From contig NZ_JASGIV010000001.1 in the NCBI RefSeq assembly GCF_047654805.1, forward strand, positions 5,890,001-5,954,000: a stretch of DNA of 64,000 nt, read 5' to 3'. Made by a program: the position numbers and the translations under genes. Each line of letters starts with the position of its first letter. The stretch's first letter is position 1. This document shows positions 16,570-24,930 of this stretch, piece by piece. The DNA comes from Pelomonas sp047654805 (GTDB lineage Bacteria > Pseudomonadota > Gammaproteobacteria > Burkholderiales > Burkholderiaceae_C). The notes below the pieces were generated by a model. It saw nothing but the letters and a program-made list of their open reading frames with translations, was not told the origin of the DNA and made no database searches.

Positions 16570-17262
16570 ATGACGACGGCTGCCGCTCCGCTCCAGCGCC
16601 GCGCTCCCTCCGGCCCCAAGGCCGAGCAGCGGGTGCGAGACATCCTGCGCGTCGGTCGTGGGGTGTTTGCCGAGCGTGGCTATGAGGGTGCAACGACAAC
16701 CGAGATCGCCCAGCGCCTGGGCATTTCAGAGGCCACCATCTTCACGTACTTCCGCGGCAAGCGCGAACTCTGCCAGCGTGTCATCCAGGACTGGTACGAC
16801 GAGAACATCGCCGCCATGCAGGCCGGCCTGCCGCGCAATGCTTCGGTGCGCGCGCAGCTGGAATACCTCGTGCTGACCAACCTGCAGGTCTTTCTCGTAC
16901 AGGGCAGGGGGATCTGCGCGCTGGTGTTGTCGGAAGGCCGGGCCAAGGGCCAGGACCTGGGCGCCGGCCTCGTGGAGCTCCAGCGGCGCTACACGGCCCC
17001 GCTGATGGAGCTGCTGGCCCGAGGCCAGGAAGCGGGCGAGGTCCGGCGCGACATCCCGCTGCGGCTGCTGCGCTCGCTGGTGTTCGGCCCCATCGAGCAA
17101 ATGCTGTGGGAGGTGGTCATCACCGGCCGCCAGATCGATGTGGAGGCCAGTGCGCGTGACCTCGTGGCCTTGCTGTGGCCGGCTCTGCAGGCGCCCGACC
17201 AGGAGCTGCAGCGGCTGCGCCGGCTGCGAGCACAACTGCAGGACGTCCTCGCGCAAGCCTGA
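16570..17262 (+). CDS. TetR/AcrR family regulator, probable local regulator of the liu-bio operon
   Basis: A 230-residue protein with an N-terminal TetR helix-turn-helix (GVFAERGYEGATTTEIAQRLGISEATIFTYFRGKREL, about residues 34-70) and an all-helical ligand domain. TetR-type regulators such as LiuQ and FadP are known from comparative studies to govern branched-chain amino acid and fatty acid catabolism in betaproteobacteria. The divergent arrangement with liuB and the two dyads between them suggest the same role here. The inducer is presumably an acyl-CoA, which is inference. The ATG at 16570 is chosen; an upstream in-frame start would overlap the palindrome. Confidence 0.85.
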   Translation: MTTAAAPLQRRAPSGPKAEQRVRDILRVGRGVFAERGYEGATTTEIAQRLGISEATIFTYFRGKRELCQRVIQDWYDENIAAMQAGLPRNASVRAQLEYLVLTNLQVFLVQGRGICALVLSEGRAKGQDLGAGLVELQRRYTAPLMELLARGQEAGEVRRDIPLRLLRSLVFGPIEQMLWEVVITGRQIDVEASARDLVALLWPALQAPDQELQRLRRLRAQLQDVLAQA

Positions 17263-17306
17263 GTCGCTCGCTACGATGCGGGCTCCTTCGCGGACGGGAG
17301 GCGGCG

Positions 17307-18953
17307 ATGAATGGACCGGGAGTCTGGCTGGCATGGGCCCTGCTGACGGGCGCCGGCGTGGCGGGCGCGCAGCCCGACGCTGCCGATGCCGACTGGCGCT
17401 ATCGCATCCAGCCCGGTGACACGCTGATCACGCTGACCGACAACTGGCTGGCCCCGCCTCGGAGCTGGCGCGACCTGCAGAAGCTCAACCGCGTGCCCGA
17501 CCCGCTGCGGCTGATGCCAGGCACCACGCTGCGCATGCCAGTGGCATGGCTGCGGCGTGAGGCCGGCGTCGCCGAGACCGTGTTCGCGCGCGGCCAGGTC
17601 ACGCGCGAGCGCGGCGCCGCAAGCGCGGCCCGGGAGCCACTGACGGCGGGCACCGCGCTGCACAGTGGCGACCGCATCCGCACCGGCGCCCAGTCCAGCG
17701 CCAGCCTGCGCTTTGCCGACGGCTCGAGGCTGCTGATCCCGCCGGACAGCGACGTCAGCCTCGACCAGTTGCTGGTCCTTGGCCGCAGCGCCCTGCCTGC
17801 CGTGCGCGTCGGCGTGCAGCAGGGCGGGGCCGACAGTCGCGTGGTGCCCAATGCCCAGCGCGTGCCGATGTACGAAGTGCGCACGCCGCATGTCAACCTT
17901 GGCGTGCGCGGCACCGAGTTCCGCGTGCAGACGGCCGGCTCGCAAAGCCGCATGCAGGTGCTGGCCGGCGCAGTGCATGCCGACGGTCTGGCCCCGGACG
18001 TGGCGCCGGGCCAGGGCCTGCTCGCCCAAGGCCAGGAGCGCAGTGTTGCGCCATTGCTGTCTGCGCCCGACCTTGGCGGGCTGGTACCGCTGGCGGAGCG
18101 GTTGCCGCTGCACCTGTCGTGGGTCGGAGGCCCGGCTGGCGCTGTCGCGTGGCGGGCGCAGCTCTATGCCGCAGGCGACTTCGATCGGTTGCTGCTCGAC
18201 GCGGTTGTCGGCGAGCCAGCGGCCACATGGCCTGAGGCTCGAGATCTGGCCGACGGCGACTACACCTTGCGCGTGCGCAGCATTGACGCGCGTGGCCAGG
18301 AGGGCGCAGCGGCCGATGCTGCCGTGCGCCTGCAAGCCCGCCCCGAGCCGCCATTCATCCAGGCGCCGGCGCCGGGCAGCGTCAGCTACGACGGCGCTAT
18401 GGCCTTGGCTTGGACGCGCAACACGGCAGCCCCCAACGTACGCCTGCAGATTGCGCGCGATGCCGAGTTCAAGGACCTGGCCATGCAGCCGCCGCCAATA
18501 GCCGCCGCGGGTTTCGAGGCCAGGCTGCCAGAGCTGGGAGGTTTTGGAACCTATCACTGGCGCATCGCGGCGGTCGAGGCGGGCGGCCGCGCCGGCCCCT
18601 TCAGCGACGCGCAGGTCTTCGAGATCAAGCCGCCGCCGCCAGTGCCGCAGCCCGCCGAAGCCCAGGTCAGCGGCGACCAGCTTCGGCTGCGCTGGCGCGC
18701 CGACCCTGGCATCGCGCGCTATGAGCTGGAATGGGCCGGCACGGAGGCCTTTGACGGCGTCGACGTCCGGCGTTTCACGACCGACGATGCCGAGCTGATC
18801 CTGCCCAAGCCTTCGCCCGGCAAGTACTTCCTGCGGGCCCGGGGTTTCAATTCCTCGGGCGCCGCCAGCCCCTGGGGCCAGACGCAGGTGATCGAGCAGC
18901 CCTACCCGCGCTGGCTCTGGTTGCTGCCCCTGCTTCTCGTGCCACTGCTTTGA
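17307..18953 (+). CDS. Exported LysM and FecR domain protein
   Basis: A 548-residue protein with a signal peptide ending near GVAGAQP and then a LysM module (YRIQPGDTLITLTDNWL to MPGTTLRMP, about residues 32-80), a peptidoglycan-binding domain. A FecR-type beta domain follows (LHSGDRIRTGAQSSASLRFADGS, VRTPHVNLGVRGTEFRV, about 110-230). After that come fibronectin-III-like stretches and a C-terminal hydrophobic tail (WLWLLPLLLVPLL). It thus looks like a wall-associated, membrane-tethered periplasmic protein. Its TGA overlaps the TTG start of the CHASE2 kinase, so the pair is translationally coupled and probably works as one sensing unit. Confidence 0.85.
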   Translation: MNGPGVWLAWALLTGAGVAGAQPDAADADWRYRIQPGDTLITLTDNWLAPPRSWRDLQKLNRVPDPLRLMPGTTLRMPVAWLRREAGVAETVFARGQVTRERGAASAAREPLTAGTALHSGDRIRTGAQSSASLRFADGSRLLIPPDSDVSLDQLLVLGRSALPAVRVGVQQGGADSRVVPNAQRVPMYEVRTPHVNLGVRGTEFRVQTAGSQSRMQVLAGAVHADGLAPDVAPGQGLLAQGQERSVAPLLSAPDLGGLVPLAERLPLHLSWVGGPAGAVAWRAQLYAAGDFDRLLLDAVVGEPAATWPEARDLADGDYTLRVRSIDARGQEGAAADAAVRLQARPEPPFIQAPAPGSVSYDGAMALAWTRNTAAPNVRLQIARDAEFKDLAMQPPPIAAAGFEARLPELGGFGTYHWRIAAVEAGGRAGPFSDAQVFEIKPPPPVPQPAEAQVSGDQLRLRWRADPGIARYELEWAGTEAFDGVDVRRFTTDDAELILPKPSPGKYFLRARGFNSSGAASPWGQTQVIEQPYPRWLWLLPLLLVPLL

Positions 18954-21343
18954 AGCGCTGGCCCTGGCTCGCCCTACCGGCAGTCCTGCTGCTGTGGGCA
19001 CTGCTGAGCCTGACGGGCGCCCAGCCGCGCATCGATCGAACGCTGGGCGACCTGCTGGTGCGCGCTGCAGCGCCGCAGCCCGGCGAGCCGGCCAGCGTTG
19101 TCGTCGACATCGACGACGCTTCACTGCGCGTGTTGCGCCAGACACTCGGAGAGTGGCCCTATTCGCGCGAGGTCTATGCGCTGATGCTGGACTATCTCGG
19201 CCAGTCAGGCGCACGCCTCGTCGTCATCGACATCGTCCTGGCCGGCTCGCGCGAGGGTGACGAGCGGCTTGCATCCGCGCTGGCTGCCGGGCCACCGGTG
19301 GTGCTGGCGGCAGCGGGGCTGCGCCAGCGCGCTGCCGTCGAGTTGGCGCCGGCCAGCGCGGCCGAGCAGCGCGCCCTCGCGCGCCTCGGTGCGGCCCAGG
19401 CGCCGGGTCTGGACTGGGACGCGCTGACGGCACCCGCGGACGCGCTGCTGGATGTGCTGACCGGGCCGGCCAGCCTGGGGCTGGTCTCGGTGGCCCTGGA
19501 CGACGATGGCCTGCTGCGCCACCTGCCGCTGCTGCATCGCGTGCAGGGTCGCAGCCTGCCCAGCCTGGCCTTCGCTGCGCGCCTGCGGGCCGACGGCGCG
19601 CAGGCCTGGCGGTACGAGCCGGGGGCGCTCGTCGCCGGCACGCGCCGCTGGCCGGTGGACGACCAGGGGCGGCTACGCCTGCGCCTGCCGTTGGCGGGGC
19701 GGGGGGGCGACGGCGGGCCACCAGCGGTGTCCTGGCAGCGCCTGATGCGCGCTGCCCTTGGGGAAACGGATGATGCCGAGCTGGCCCGGTTGTTGGCCGG
19801 CCGCAGCGTCTTCGTCGGCAGCAGTGCCTTCTTTGCCGACGAGGTCATGACACCGCAGGGACGGCGGTCTGGCGCGGCGCTCAACGCAGCCGTGTTCGAG
19901 GGACTGGGCGCCGAGCCGCTGCCGCTGCTGCGCGACGGCGGGCCGGCCGTGCGGGCGCTGGAGGCGCTGCTGCTGCCCCTGGGTGCCCTGCCACTGTTGC
20001 TTCGCCGCCAGGCGTTGGCTGCCGGCCTGGGCTTGGCCGGCATCCTCGGCGCGGCCTGGGCCGCGGTGCAGGCTGGCCTGCTGATATCGCCGGCGCCGGG
20101 CCTGTACCTGCTGGCGCTCGCCCTGCTGCTGACCGCCATCGAGCACGAGCGCTGTGCCCGCGAGCGCGAGCGGGAACTGACCCGCGAACGCGAGCTGGCC
20201 GAGGCGCGCAGCCGTGCCAAGACCGAACTGTTGGCCCAGGTCAGCCACGAGATGCGTACGCCGATGAACGCCGTGCTGGGCTTCTCTGACATCCTGGCTC
20301 GCTCGCCGCTGCGGCCTGAGCAGGCCCACTACGTCGAGGTGCTGGGGCATGCCGGCCGTCAGGTATTCGCCCTCATCAACGACCTGCTGGACAACGCCCG
20401 CATTGAGAGCGGACGGCTGGAGCTGGCTTCGCACCCCTTCAATCTCGTCGACCTCGTTGAACTGCAGTTGGAGCTGATGCGCGAGCGCGCCCAGAGCCAG
20501 GGCCTGTGGCTGCGCGTGTTCGCCCGCACCGAGGCGGCCGGTTGGGTGCTCGGCGACTCACAGCGCGTTGCACAGATCGTCACCAACCTGGTCGGCAATG
20601 CCATTCGGTTCACCCGCACCGGCGGCGTCACCGTCGAGCTGTCGCGCGACGCCGGCGGCCAGCTGCTCATCAGCGTGCAGGACACCGGCATCGGCATCGC
20701 GCCGGACCGGCTGGAGCGCATCTTCCAGCCTTTCGCCCAGGCGGATGCCGCCATTGCCCGCGAGTTCGGGGGCACCGGTCTGGGGCTGTCCATCACGCGC
20801 AGCCTGGCGCGACTGATGGGGGGCGACGTGAGTGTGCAGAGTCGCCCGGGCGAGGGTAGCCGCTTCGAAGTGCGTCTGGACCTGCCGGACGCGCGGCCGT
20901 TGCACGGGGGGCTGACCGAGCCGGCGGAGCCGCGCGGTGAGCGTGCTGCGCCAAGCCGCGCACTGCGCCTGCTGCTGGCCGAGGACAACGACGTCAACAC
21001 CCTCGTCATCGAGGGCATGCTGGCGCCGCTTGGCCATTGCATCACGCGTGTGGTCGACGGCGCGCAGGCCCTGGCCGCACTGCGCGATGGCGACTTCGAC
21101 CTTGTGCTGATGGACATGCAGATGCCTGGCATGGACGGGCTCGCTGCCACGCGAGAGTGGCGGGCCATCGAGGCCGCAGAGATCGGCAAAGGCCGGACGC
21201 ACACGCCCATCGTCGCGCTGACGGCCAACGCCTTCGACGCCGACGTGCAGCGGTCGCTCGAGGCGGGCTGCGACGCCCACCTGACCAAGCCCATCAGCCT
21301 TGCCGCACTGCTGCAGGCGTTGGCGAAGTACGCCCGCCACTGA
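18950..21343 (+). CDS. CHASE2-domain hybrid sensor histidine kinase
   Basis: 797 residues. Order: a short N-terminal membrane segment, a periplasmic CHASE2 domain (VVVDIDDASLRVLRQTLGEWPYSREVYA...), a cluster of about three membrane segments near 340-400, a coiled coil, HisKA with phospho-acceptor His433 (VSHEMRTP), HATPase_c (NLVGNAIRF, DTGIGI, GTGLGL) and a C-terminal receiver with phospho-acceptor Asp722 (LMDMQMPG) and conserved TA and K positions. It starts with TTG overlapping the FecR gene stop. No output regulator follows, so the receiver may pass phosphate to a remote HPt protein. The signal is unknown; the coupled LysM/FecR protein suggests a cell-envelope cue. Confidence 0.92.
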   Translation: MKRWPWLALPAVLLLWALLSLTGAQPRIDRTLGDLLVRAAAPQPGEPASVVVDIDDASLRVLRQTLGEWPYSREVYALMLDYLGQSGARLVVIDIVLAGSREGDERLASALAAGPPVVLAAAGLRQRAAVELAPASAAEQRALARLGAAQAPGLDWDALTAPADALLDVLTGPASLGLVSVALDDDGLLRHLPLLHRVQGRSLPSLAFAARLRADGAQAWRYEPGALVAGTRRWPVDDQGRLRLRLPLAGRGGDGGPPAVSWQRLMRAALGETDDAELARLLAGRSVFVGSSAFFADEVMTPQGRRSGAALNAAVFEGLGAEPLPLLRDGGPAVRALEALLLPLGALPLLLRRQALAAGLGLAGILGAAWAAVQAGLLISPAPGLYLLALALLLTAIEHERCARERERELTRERELAEARSRAKTELLAQVSHEMRTPMNAVLGFSDILARSPLRPEQAHYVEVLGHAGRQVFALINDLLDNARIESGRLELASHPFNLVDLVELQLELMRERAQSQGLWLRVFARTEAAGWVLGDSQRVAQIVTNLVGNAIRFTRTGGVTVELSRDAGGQLLISVQDTGIGIAPDRLERIFQPFAQADAAIAREFGGTGLGLSITRSLARLMGGDVSVQSRPGEGSRFEVRLDLPDARPLHGGLTEPAEPRGERAAPSRALRLLLAEDNDVNTLVIEGMLAPLGHCITRVVDGAQALAALRDGDFDLVLMDMQMPGMDGLAATREWRAIEAAEIGKGRTHTPIVALTANAFDADVQRSLEAGCDAHLTKPISLAALLQALAKYARH

Positions 21344-21361
21344 AGCGGGCGGTCAGCCGCC
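21331..21361 (+). terminator. Alternative hairpins at the end of the CHASE2 kinase gene
   Basis: CGCCCGC (21331-21337) can pair with GCGGGCG (21345-21351) across the stop codon, or GGCGG (21348-21352) can pair with CCGCC (21357-21361). They are mutually exclusive and no T-run follows. A weak or factor-dependent terminator is possible. In the remaining 220 bases before the TonB receptor I see no riboswitch or other feature except the Shine-Dalgarno AAGGAG. Confidence 0.3.
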
Positions 21362-21581
21362 TTCCGGCAAACCCCACAGGATCCGGGGGAGCGGATGGGC
21401 GCCGCCAGTCCGGGAAGTCAGCCCCTAGTTTGTCCGCTGCGCCATCGCCACAGCCTGACTTCCCGCAGGGGGGGGCTCGAAGGAGCTGGCTCAACATTTC
21501 TTTGCGCGCGGGCAACAAGCCGCTTGTCGGCAAGAGCGCTCGGGGGCCCACCACACAGCCCGCGCACATCAAGGAGTGAAC

Positions 21582-24335
21582 ATGAACCAACATCGCAACA
21601 CCCGCCTGGTGCTGGCCTTGCTCGGCGCCGGGCTTGTCTCGCTGCCGGTCCGGTCCCAGGAGCAGTCGCAGCAGCTGGAGCGCATCACCGTTACTGGCTC
21701 GTCGATCAAGCGGCTGGAATCCGAGACTGCGCTGCCCGTCAGCGTCGTCACGCGCGACCAGATCGTGAAGTCCGGCGCTACCAACGTCGAGGACATCCTG
21801 CGCCGTATCGGTGCCAACACAGCGCTGCAGTCCGACACGACGCAGGGCGCCGGCTATGCGCAGAGCTTTGCCAACCTGCGTGGCCTGGGACCTAACTCCA
21901 CGCTGGTGCTGCTGAACGGGCGGCGCCTGGCCAACTTTGCCTTCGGCTCCATCGGTGGCAACTCATCGGTGGACCTCAACAGCATTCCGTTTGCGGCCAT
22001 CGACCGTATCGAGGTGCTGCGTGACGGTGCCTCCGCGGTCTATGGCACCGACGCCGTCGGCGGTGTCATCAACTTCATCACCCGCAAGGACTACGACAAG
22101 GGTGAACTCACGCTGCGGTACGGCGACACCGAGAAGGGCATCGGCGGCAAAGAGACCGGCGCCTCGGTGGCCTTCGGCATGGGCGGTCTGAAGAGCGATG
22201 GCTACAACCTGCTCGTCACCGGCAATGTCAAGAAGCAGACCAAGCTCAGCGCCATCGACCAGAAGTGGTACCTGCGCGGCCTGCAGGAGATCCCTGGCTC
22301 CGATCCTCCGACCTCTGGACGCTCCTTCCCGGGCCGCCTGGTGGACTTCGGCATCACGCCCGGCGCGTACGCCAATGCGGGCGCCAGCTTCAGCCCCTGC
22401 GACCCCAACTACAACACCATCCAGACGCTGACCGACACCACGCCCAACGGTACCCCGATCAAGCGGTGCCGCTTCATCTACCCCGCCGTGCAGGAGAACC
22501 TCCCCGACACGACCAAGGCCGACCTTTTCGGGCGACTGTCGCTGGACATGGGGCGGGACTCGACGCTGTTCTTCGAGGCCAGCTATGCGCGCAGCAAGGG
22601 CATAGGCCGCACGGCGCCCGTGCCCATCGACTCGACGGCCGGCCATGTGAAGCCGGACGGTACCTATCCGTCCTTCGCCTTCCCGATCAGCAGCAAGTAC
22701 TTCCCGGCCGCGCTGCTGGCCAGCCTGGGCTACACGCCGGACCAGTTCGATACGCTGGGCGGCGGCTTCACTGAGATCGCGATGCGCTCGGTGCCTGTAG
22801 GGTTGCGCACCAACAACACGCTGAACGAGCAGACCCGCCTCGTCGCCGGCATGACCGGAATGGCCGCCGGCTGGGACTACGACGCGGGCCTGACCGTGTC
22901 GCAGGCGAAGGGATCGTTGGACTACTTCAACTACCTGCACGAGGGCCGCTTCATCACCGAGCTGGCCTCTGGCGTCATCAATCCCTTCGGCCCGCAGGAC
23001 GCCGCAGGCCTCGCGGCGCTGGACAGGGCGCGCATGGAAGGCCCAATGCGCCGTTCCAAGAGCACGACCTACGCGCTGGACGCCAAGGCCAGCCGCGAGC
23101 TGATGGCCATGTCCGGCGGCCCGATGATGCTTGCGGTGGGCGCCGACCTGCGCAAGGAAAAGGCCAACGACCGCGCCGTCAACCCCGACTATGAGCAGGG
23201 CCTGCACATCGGTGGCGAGGGCACGGTGCCCAACACCACGGCTTCGCGCAGCATCTATGCGGTGTTCAGCGAGCTGTCCATGCCATTCGCCCCGGGCTGG
23301 GAGGCGACCGTCAAGGCCCGCTACGATCACTACAGCGACTTCGGCAGCACCTTCAATCCCGGCCTGACGATGCGCTTCCAGCCCAACAAGGCGCTGCTGC
23401 TGCGCGCCAGCGCCGGAACCGGCTTCCGTGCACCGACGCTGTGGGACGTCAACAGCCCCATGGCCTTCACCAATACGGCCAACTCCCTGGTCGATCCCGA
23501 CTGCCCGGCTGGCCATGCCAACGATCCGCGCTGCGAGACTCAGTTCAATGTGCGCCTGTCCAGCGATCCTGGCCTCAAGCCCGAGAAGTCGCGCCAGTAC
23601 TCCTTCGGCGCCGTCTTCGAGCCGTTGCGCGACCTGTCCATCGCGCTGGACTACTGGCACATCCAGAAGAAGGACCAGATCAGCGTCATCGGTGGCGATG
23701 CCATCATGGCCGACACGACGCTCTACCAGCGCTACAACGCCCGCATCCATCGCTTGGCGAACGGCTTCATCAGCTATATCGAGACGCCGGTTGAGAACCT
23801 CGGCGAGCTCAAGACCAGCGGCCTCGACGTCGACGTGAAGACCAGTTGGGGCCTGGGCGGCTGGGGCAAGCTGGGTGCGAGCTTCGTGGGTACCTATGTC
23901 AACACCTGGAAGCAGCAAAACGGCAAAGGCACGCCTTTCGTGTCCTACCAGGGCACGGCCGGCGACGGTGCCAGCGTGCAGCCGGTGCCCAAGTGGCAGC
24001 ACACGCTGGGCTTGGACTGGAACGCCGGCAACTGGAACGTCACGCTGGAGAATGTCTTCGTCAAGGGCTGGACTGAATCCGCGGGCCTCGTCGAGGCGAA
24101 CGTCGGCCCGGCCGTGGAGCACAAGGTCAAGGACAGCAGCCGCTGGAACATGTCGGTCGGCTGGAAGCCCATCGCGCCGCTGGCCCTGCGCCTTGGCGCG
24201 CGCAACCTCTTCAACCAGGATCCGCCGTTCACGGCCGTGTCGAGCTACGGCTCGCACGTGGCCGGCTATGCCGGCTCCTTCGTGGATCCGCGGGGACGCT
24301 TCTGGTACATGACGGCGAGCTACCAGTTCAAGTAG
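21582..24335 (+). CDS. TonB-dependent outer-membrane receptor
   Basis: A 917-residue beta-barrel transporter. A signal peptide is followed by a TonB-box-like ERITVTGS, the plug domain (residues about 50-170; LRGLGPNSTLVLLNGRR, RIEVLRDGASAVYGTDAVGGVINFIT) and a 22-strand-type barrel ending in an aromatic-rich strand with terminal YQFK. It takes up a large substrate using TonB energy; the family subtype (large barrel, GTDAVGGVINF) resembles receptors for plant compounds and peptides as often as iron carriers, so the ligand is open. AAGGAG five bases before the ATG at 21582 fixes the start. It is monocistronic, with a terminator behind it. Confidence 0.93.
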   Translation: MNQHRNTRLVLALLGAGLVSLPVRSQEQSQQLERITVTGSSIKRLESETALPVSVVTRDQIVKSGATNVEDILRRIGANTALQSDTTQGAGYAQSFANLRGLGPNSTLVLLNGRRLANFAFGSIGGNSSVDLNSIPFAAIDRIEVLRDGASAVYGTDAVGGVINFITRKDYDKGELTLRYGDTEKGIGGKETGASVAFGMGGLKSDGYNLLVTGNVKKQTKLSAIDQKWYLRGLQEIPGSDPPTSGRSFPGRLVDFGITPGAYANAGASFSPCDPNYNTIQTLTDTTPNGTPIKRCRFIYPAVQENLPDTTKADLFGRLSLDMGRDSTLFFEASYARSKGIGRTAPVPIDSTAGHVKPDGTYPSFAFPISSKYFPAALLASLGYTPDQFDTLGGGFTEIAMRSVPVGLRTNNTLNEQTRLVAGMTGMAAGWDYDAGLTVSQAKGSLDYFNYLHEGRFITELASGVINPFGPQDAAGLAALDRARMEGPMRRSKSTTYALDAKASRELMAMSGGPMMLAVGADLRKEKANDRAVNPDYEQGLHIGGEGTVPNTTASRSIYAVFSELSMPFAPGWEATVKARYDHYSDFGSTFNPGLTMRFQPNKALLLRASAGTGFRAPTLWDVNSPMAFTNTANSLVDPDCPAGHANDPRCETQFNVRLSSDPGLKPEKSRQYSFGAVFEPLRDLSIALDYWHIQKKDQISVIGGDAIMADTTLYQRYNARIHRLANGFISYIETPVENLGELKTSGLDVDVKTSWGLGGWGKLGASFVGTYVNTWKQQNGKGTPFVSYQGTAGDGASVQPVPKWQHTLGLDWNAGNWNVTLENVFVKGWTESAGLVEANVGPAVEHKVKDSSRWNMSVGWKPIAPLALRLGARNLFNQDPPFTAVSSYGSHVAGYAGSFVDPRGRFWYMTASYQFK

Positions 24336-24353
24336 GCCCGAGGGCTGCTGCCA

Positions 24354-24377
24354 AGGGGCCTCGCGGGGCCTCTTTTT
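24354..24377 (+). terminator. Rho-independent terminator of the TonB receptor gene
   Basis: AGGGGCC pairs with GGCCTCT (7 bp with one G-U) around a 6-base loop, directly followed by TTTT. This is the best canonical intrinsic terminator in the window and lies 19 bases after the stop codon. Confidence 0.8.
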
Positions 24378-24464
24378 GTGTCCGGTGCAGAGCAATGCCT
24401 GAGTGATGTACTGGGGCGCTGCTTCTGGCTAGAGTCGCCGGCTTCCACCCCCCGGAGGTACGCA

Positions 24465-24920
24465 ATGATCAACCTGACCGTCAACGGGCGCGCCGTCTCG
24501 CTGGACGCCGACCCCGACATGCCCTTGCTCTGGGCGGTGCGCGAGGAGCTTCAGCTCACCGGCAGCAAGTTCGGCTGCGGTGCGGCCCAGTGCGGCGCCT
24601 GCACCATGCACGTCGCCGGCGCGCCGGTGCGCAGCTGCCTGACGCCGATCTCGTCGGTGCAAGGGCCTGTAACCACCATCGAGGGCCTTGCCAACGACAA
24701 GGTCGGCCAGGCCGTGCAGGCCGCCTGGGTGGCGCACGACGTGGCCCAGTGCGGCTACTGCCAGAGCGGACAGGTCATGAGTGCCGTGGCTCTGCTCAAG
24801 GGCAACCGCAAGCCCAGCGACGCCCAGATCGACGAAGCTATGGCGGGCAACATCTGCCGCTGTGGCACCTACACCCGGATCCGCGCCGCCATCCATGCGG
24901 CCGCGGCCCAACTCGCCTGA
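24465..24920 (+). CDS. (2Fe-2S)-binding small subunit of a molybdenum hydroxylase
   Basis: A 151-residue electron-transfer subunit of the xanthine oxidase family, isoquinoline 1-oxidoreductase (IorA) type. The plant-ferredoxin cluster CGAAQCGACTMHV and the C-terminal helical cluster motifs CGYCQSGQ and CRCGTYTRI are complete, giving two [2Fe-2S] centres. A strong CGGAGG precedes the ATG at 24465. The large molybdenum-cofactor subunit follows 10 bp downstream. The natural substrate (an aldehyde or N-heterocycle) cannot be told from sequence. Confidence 0.93.
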   Translation: MINLTVNGRAVSLDADPDMPLLWAVREELQLTGSKFGCGAAQCGACTMHVAGAPVRSCLTPISSVQGPVTTIEGLANDKVGQAVQAAWVAHDVAQCGYCQSGQVMSAVALLKGNRKPSDAQIDEAMAGNICRCGTYTRIRAAIHAAAAQLA

Positions 24921-24930
24921 GGAGGTCGCC

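Noticed and set aside
21344..21581. Cobalamin or other riboswitch before the TonB receptor
   Set aside because: I looked for a B12-box-like core and for long paired structure and found neither; only GC-rich sequence and a Shine-Dalgarno site are seen.
21963..24395. An 810-codon open frame on the minus strand, and similar long ones at 1945-3591 and 24838-26928
   Set aside because: They are antisense to strongly supported genes (TonB receptor, M56 peptidase, molybdenum hydroxylase). Their translations are rich in His, Arg, Gln and Ala with no domain pattern, as expected for shadow frames in high-GC DNA.
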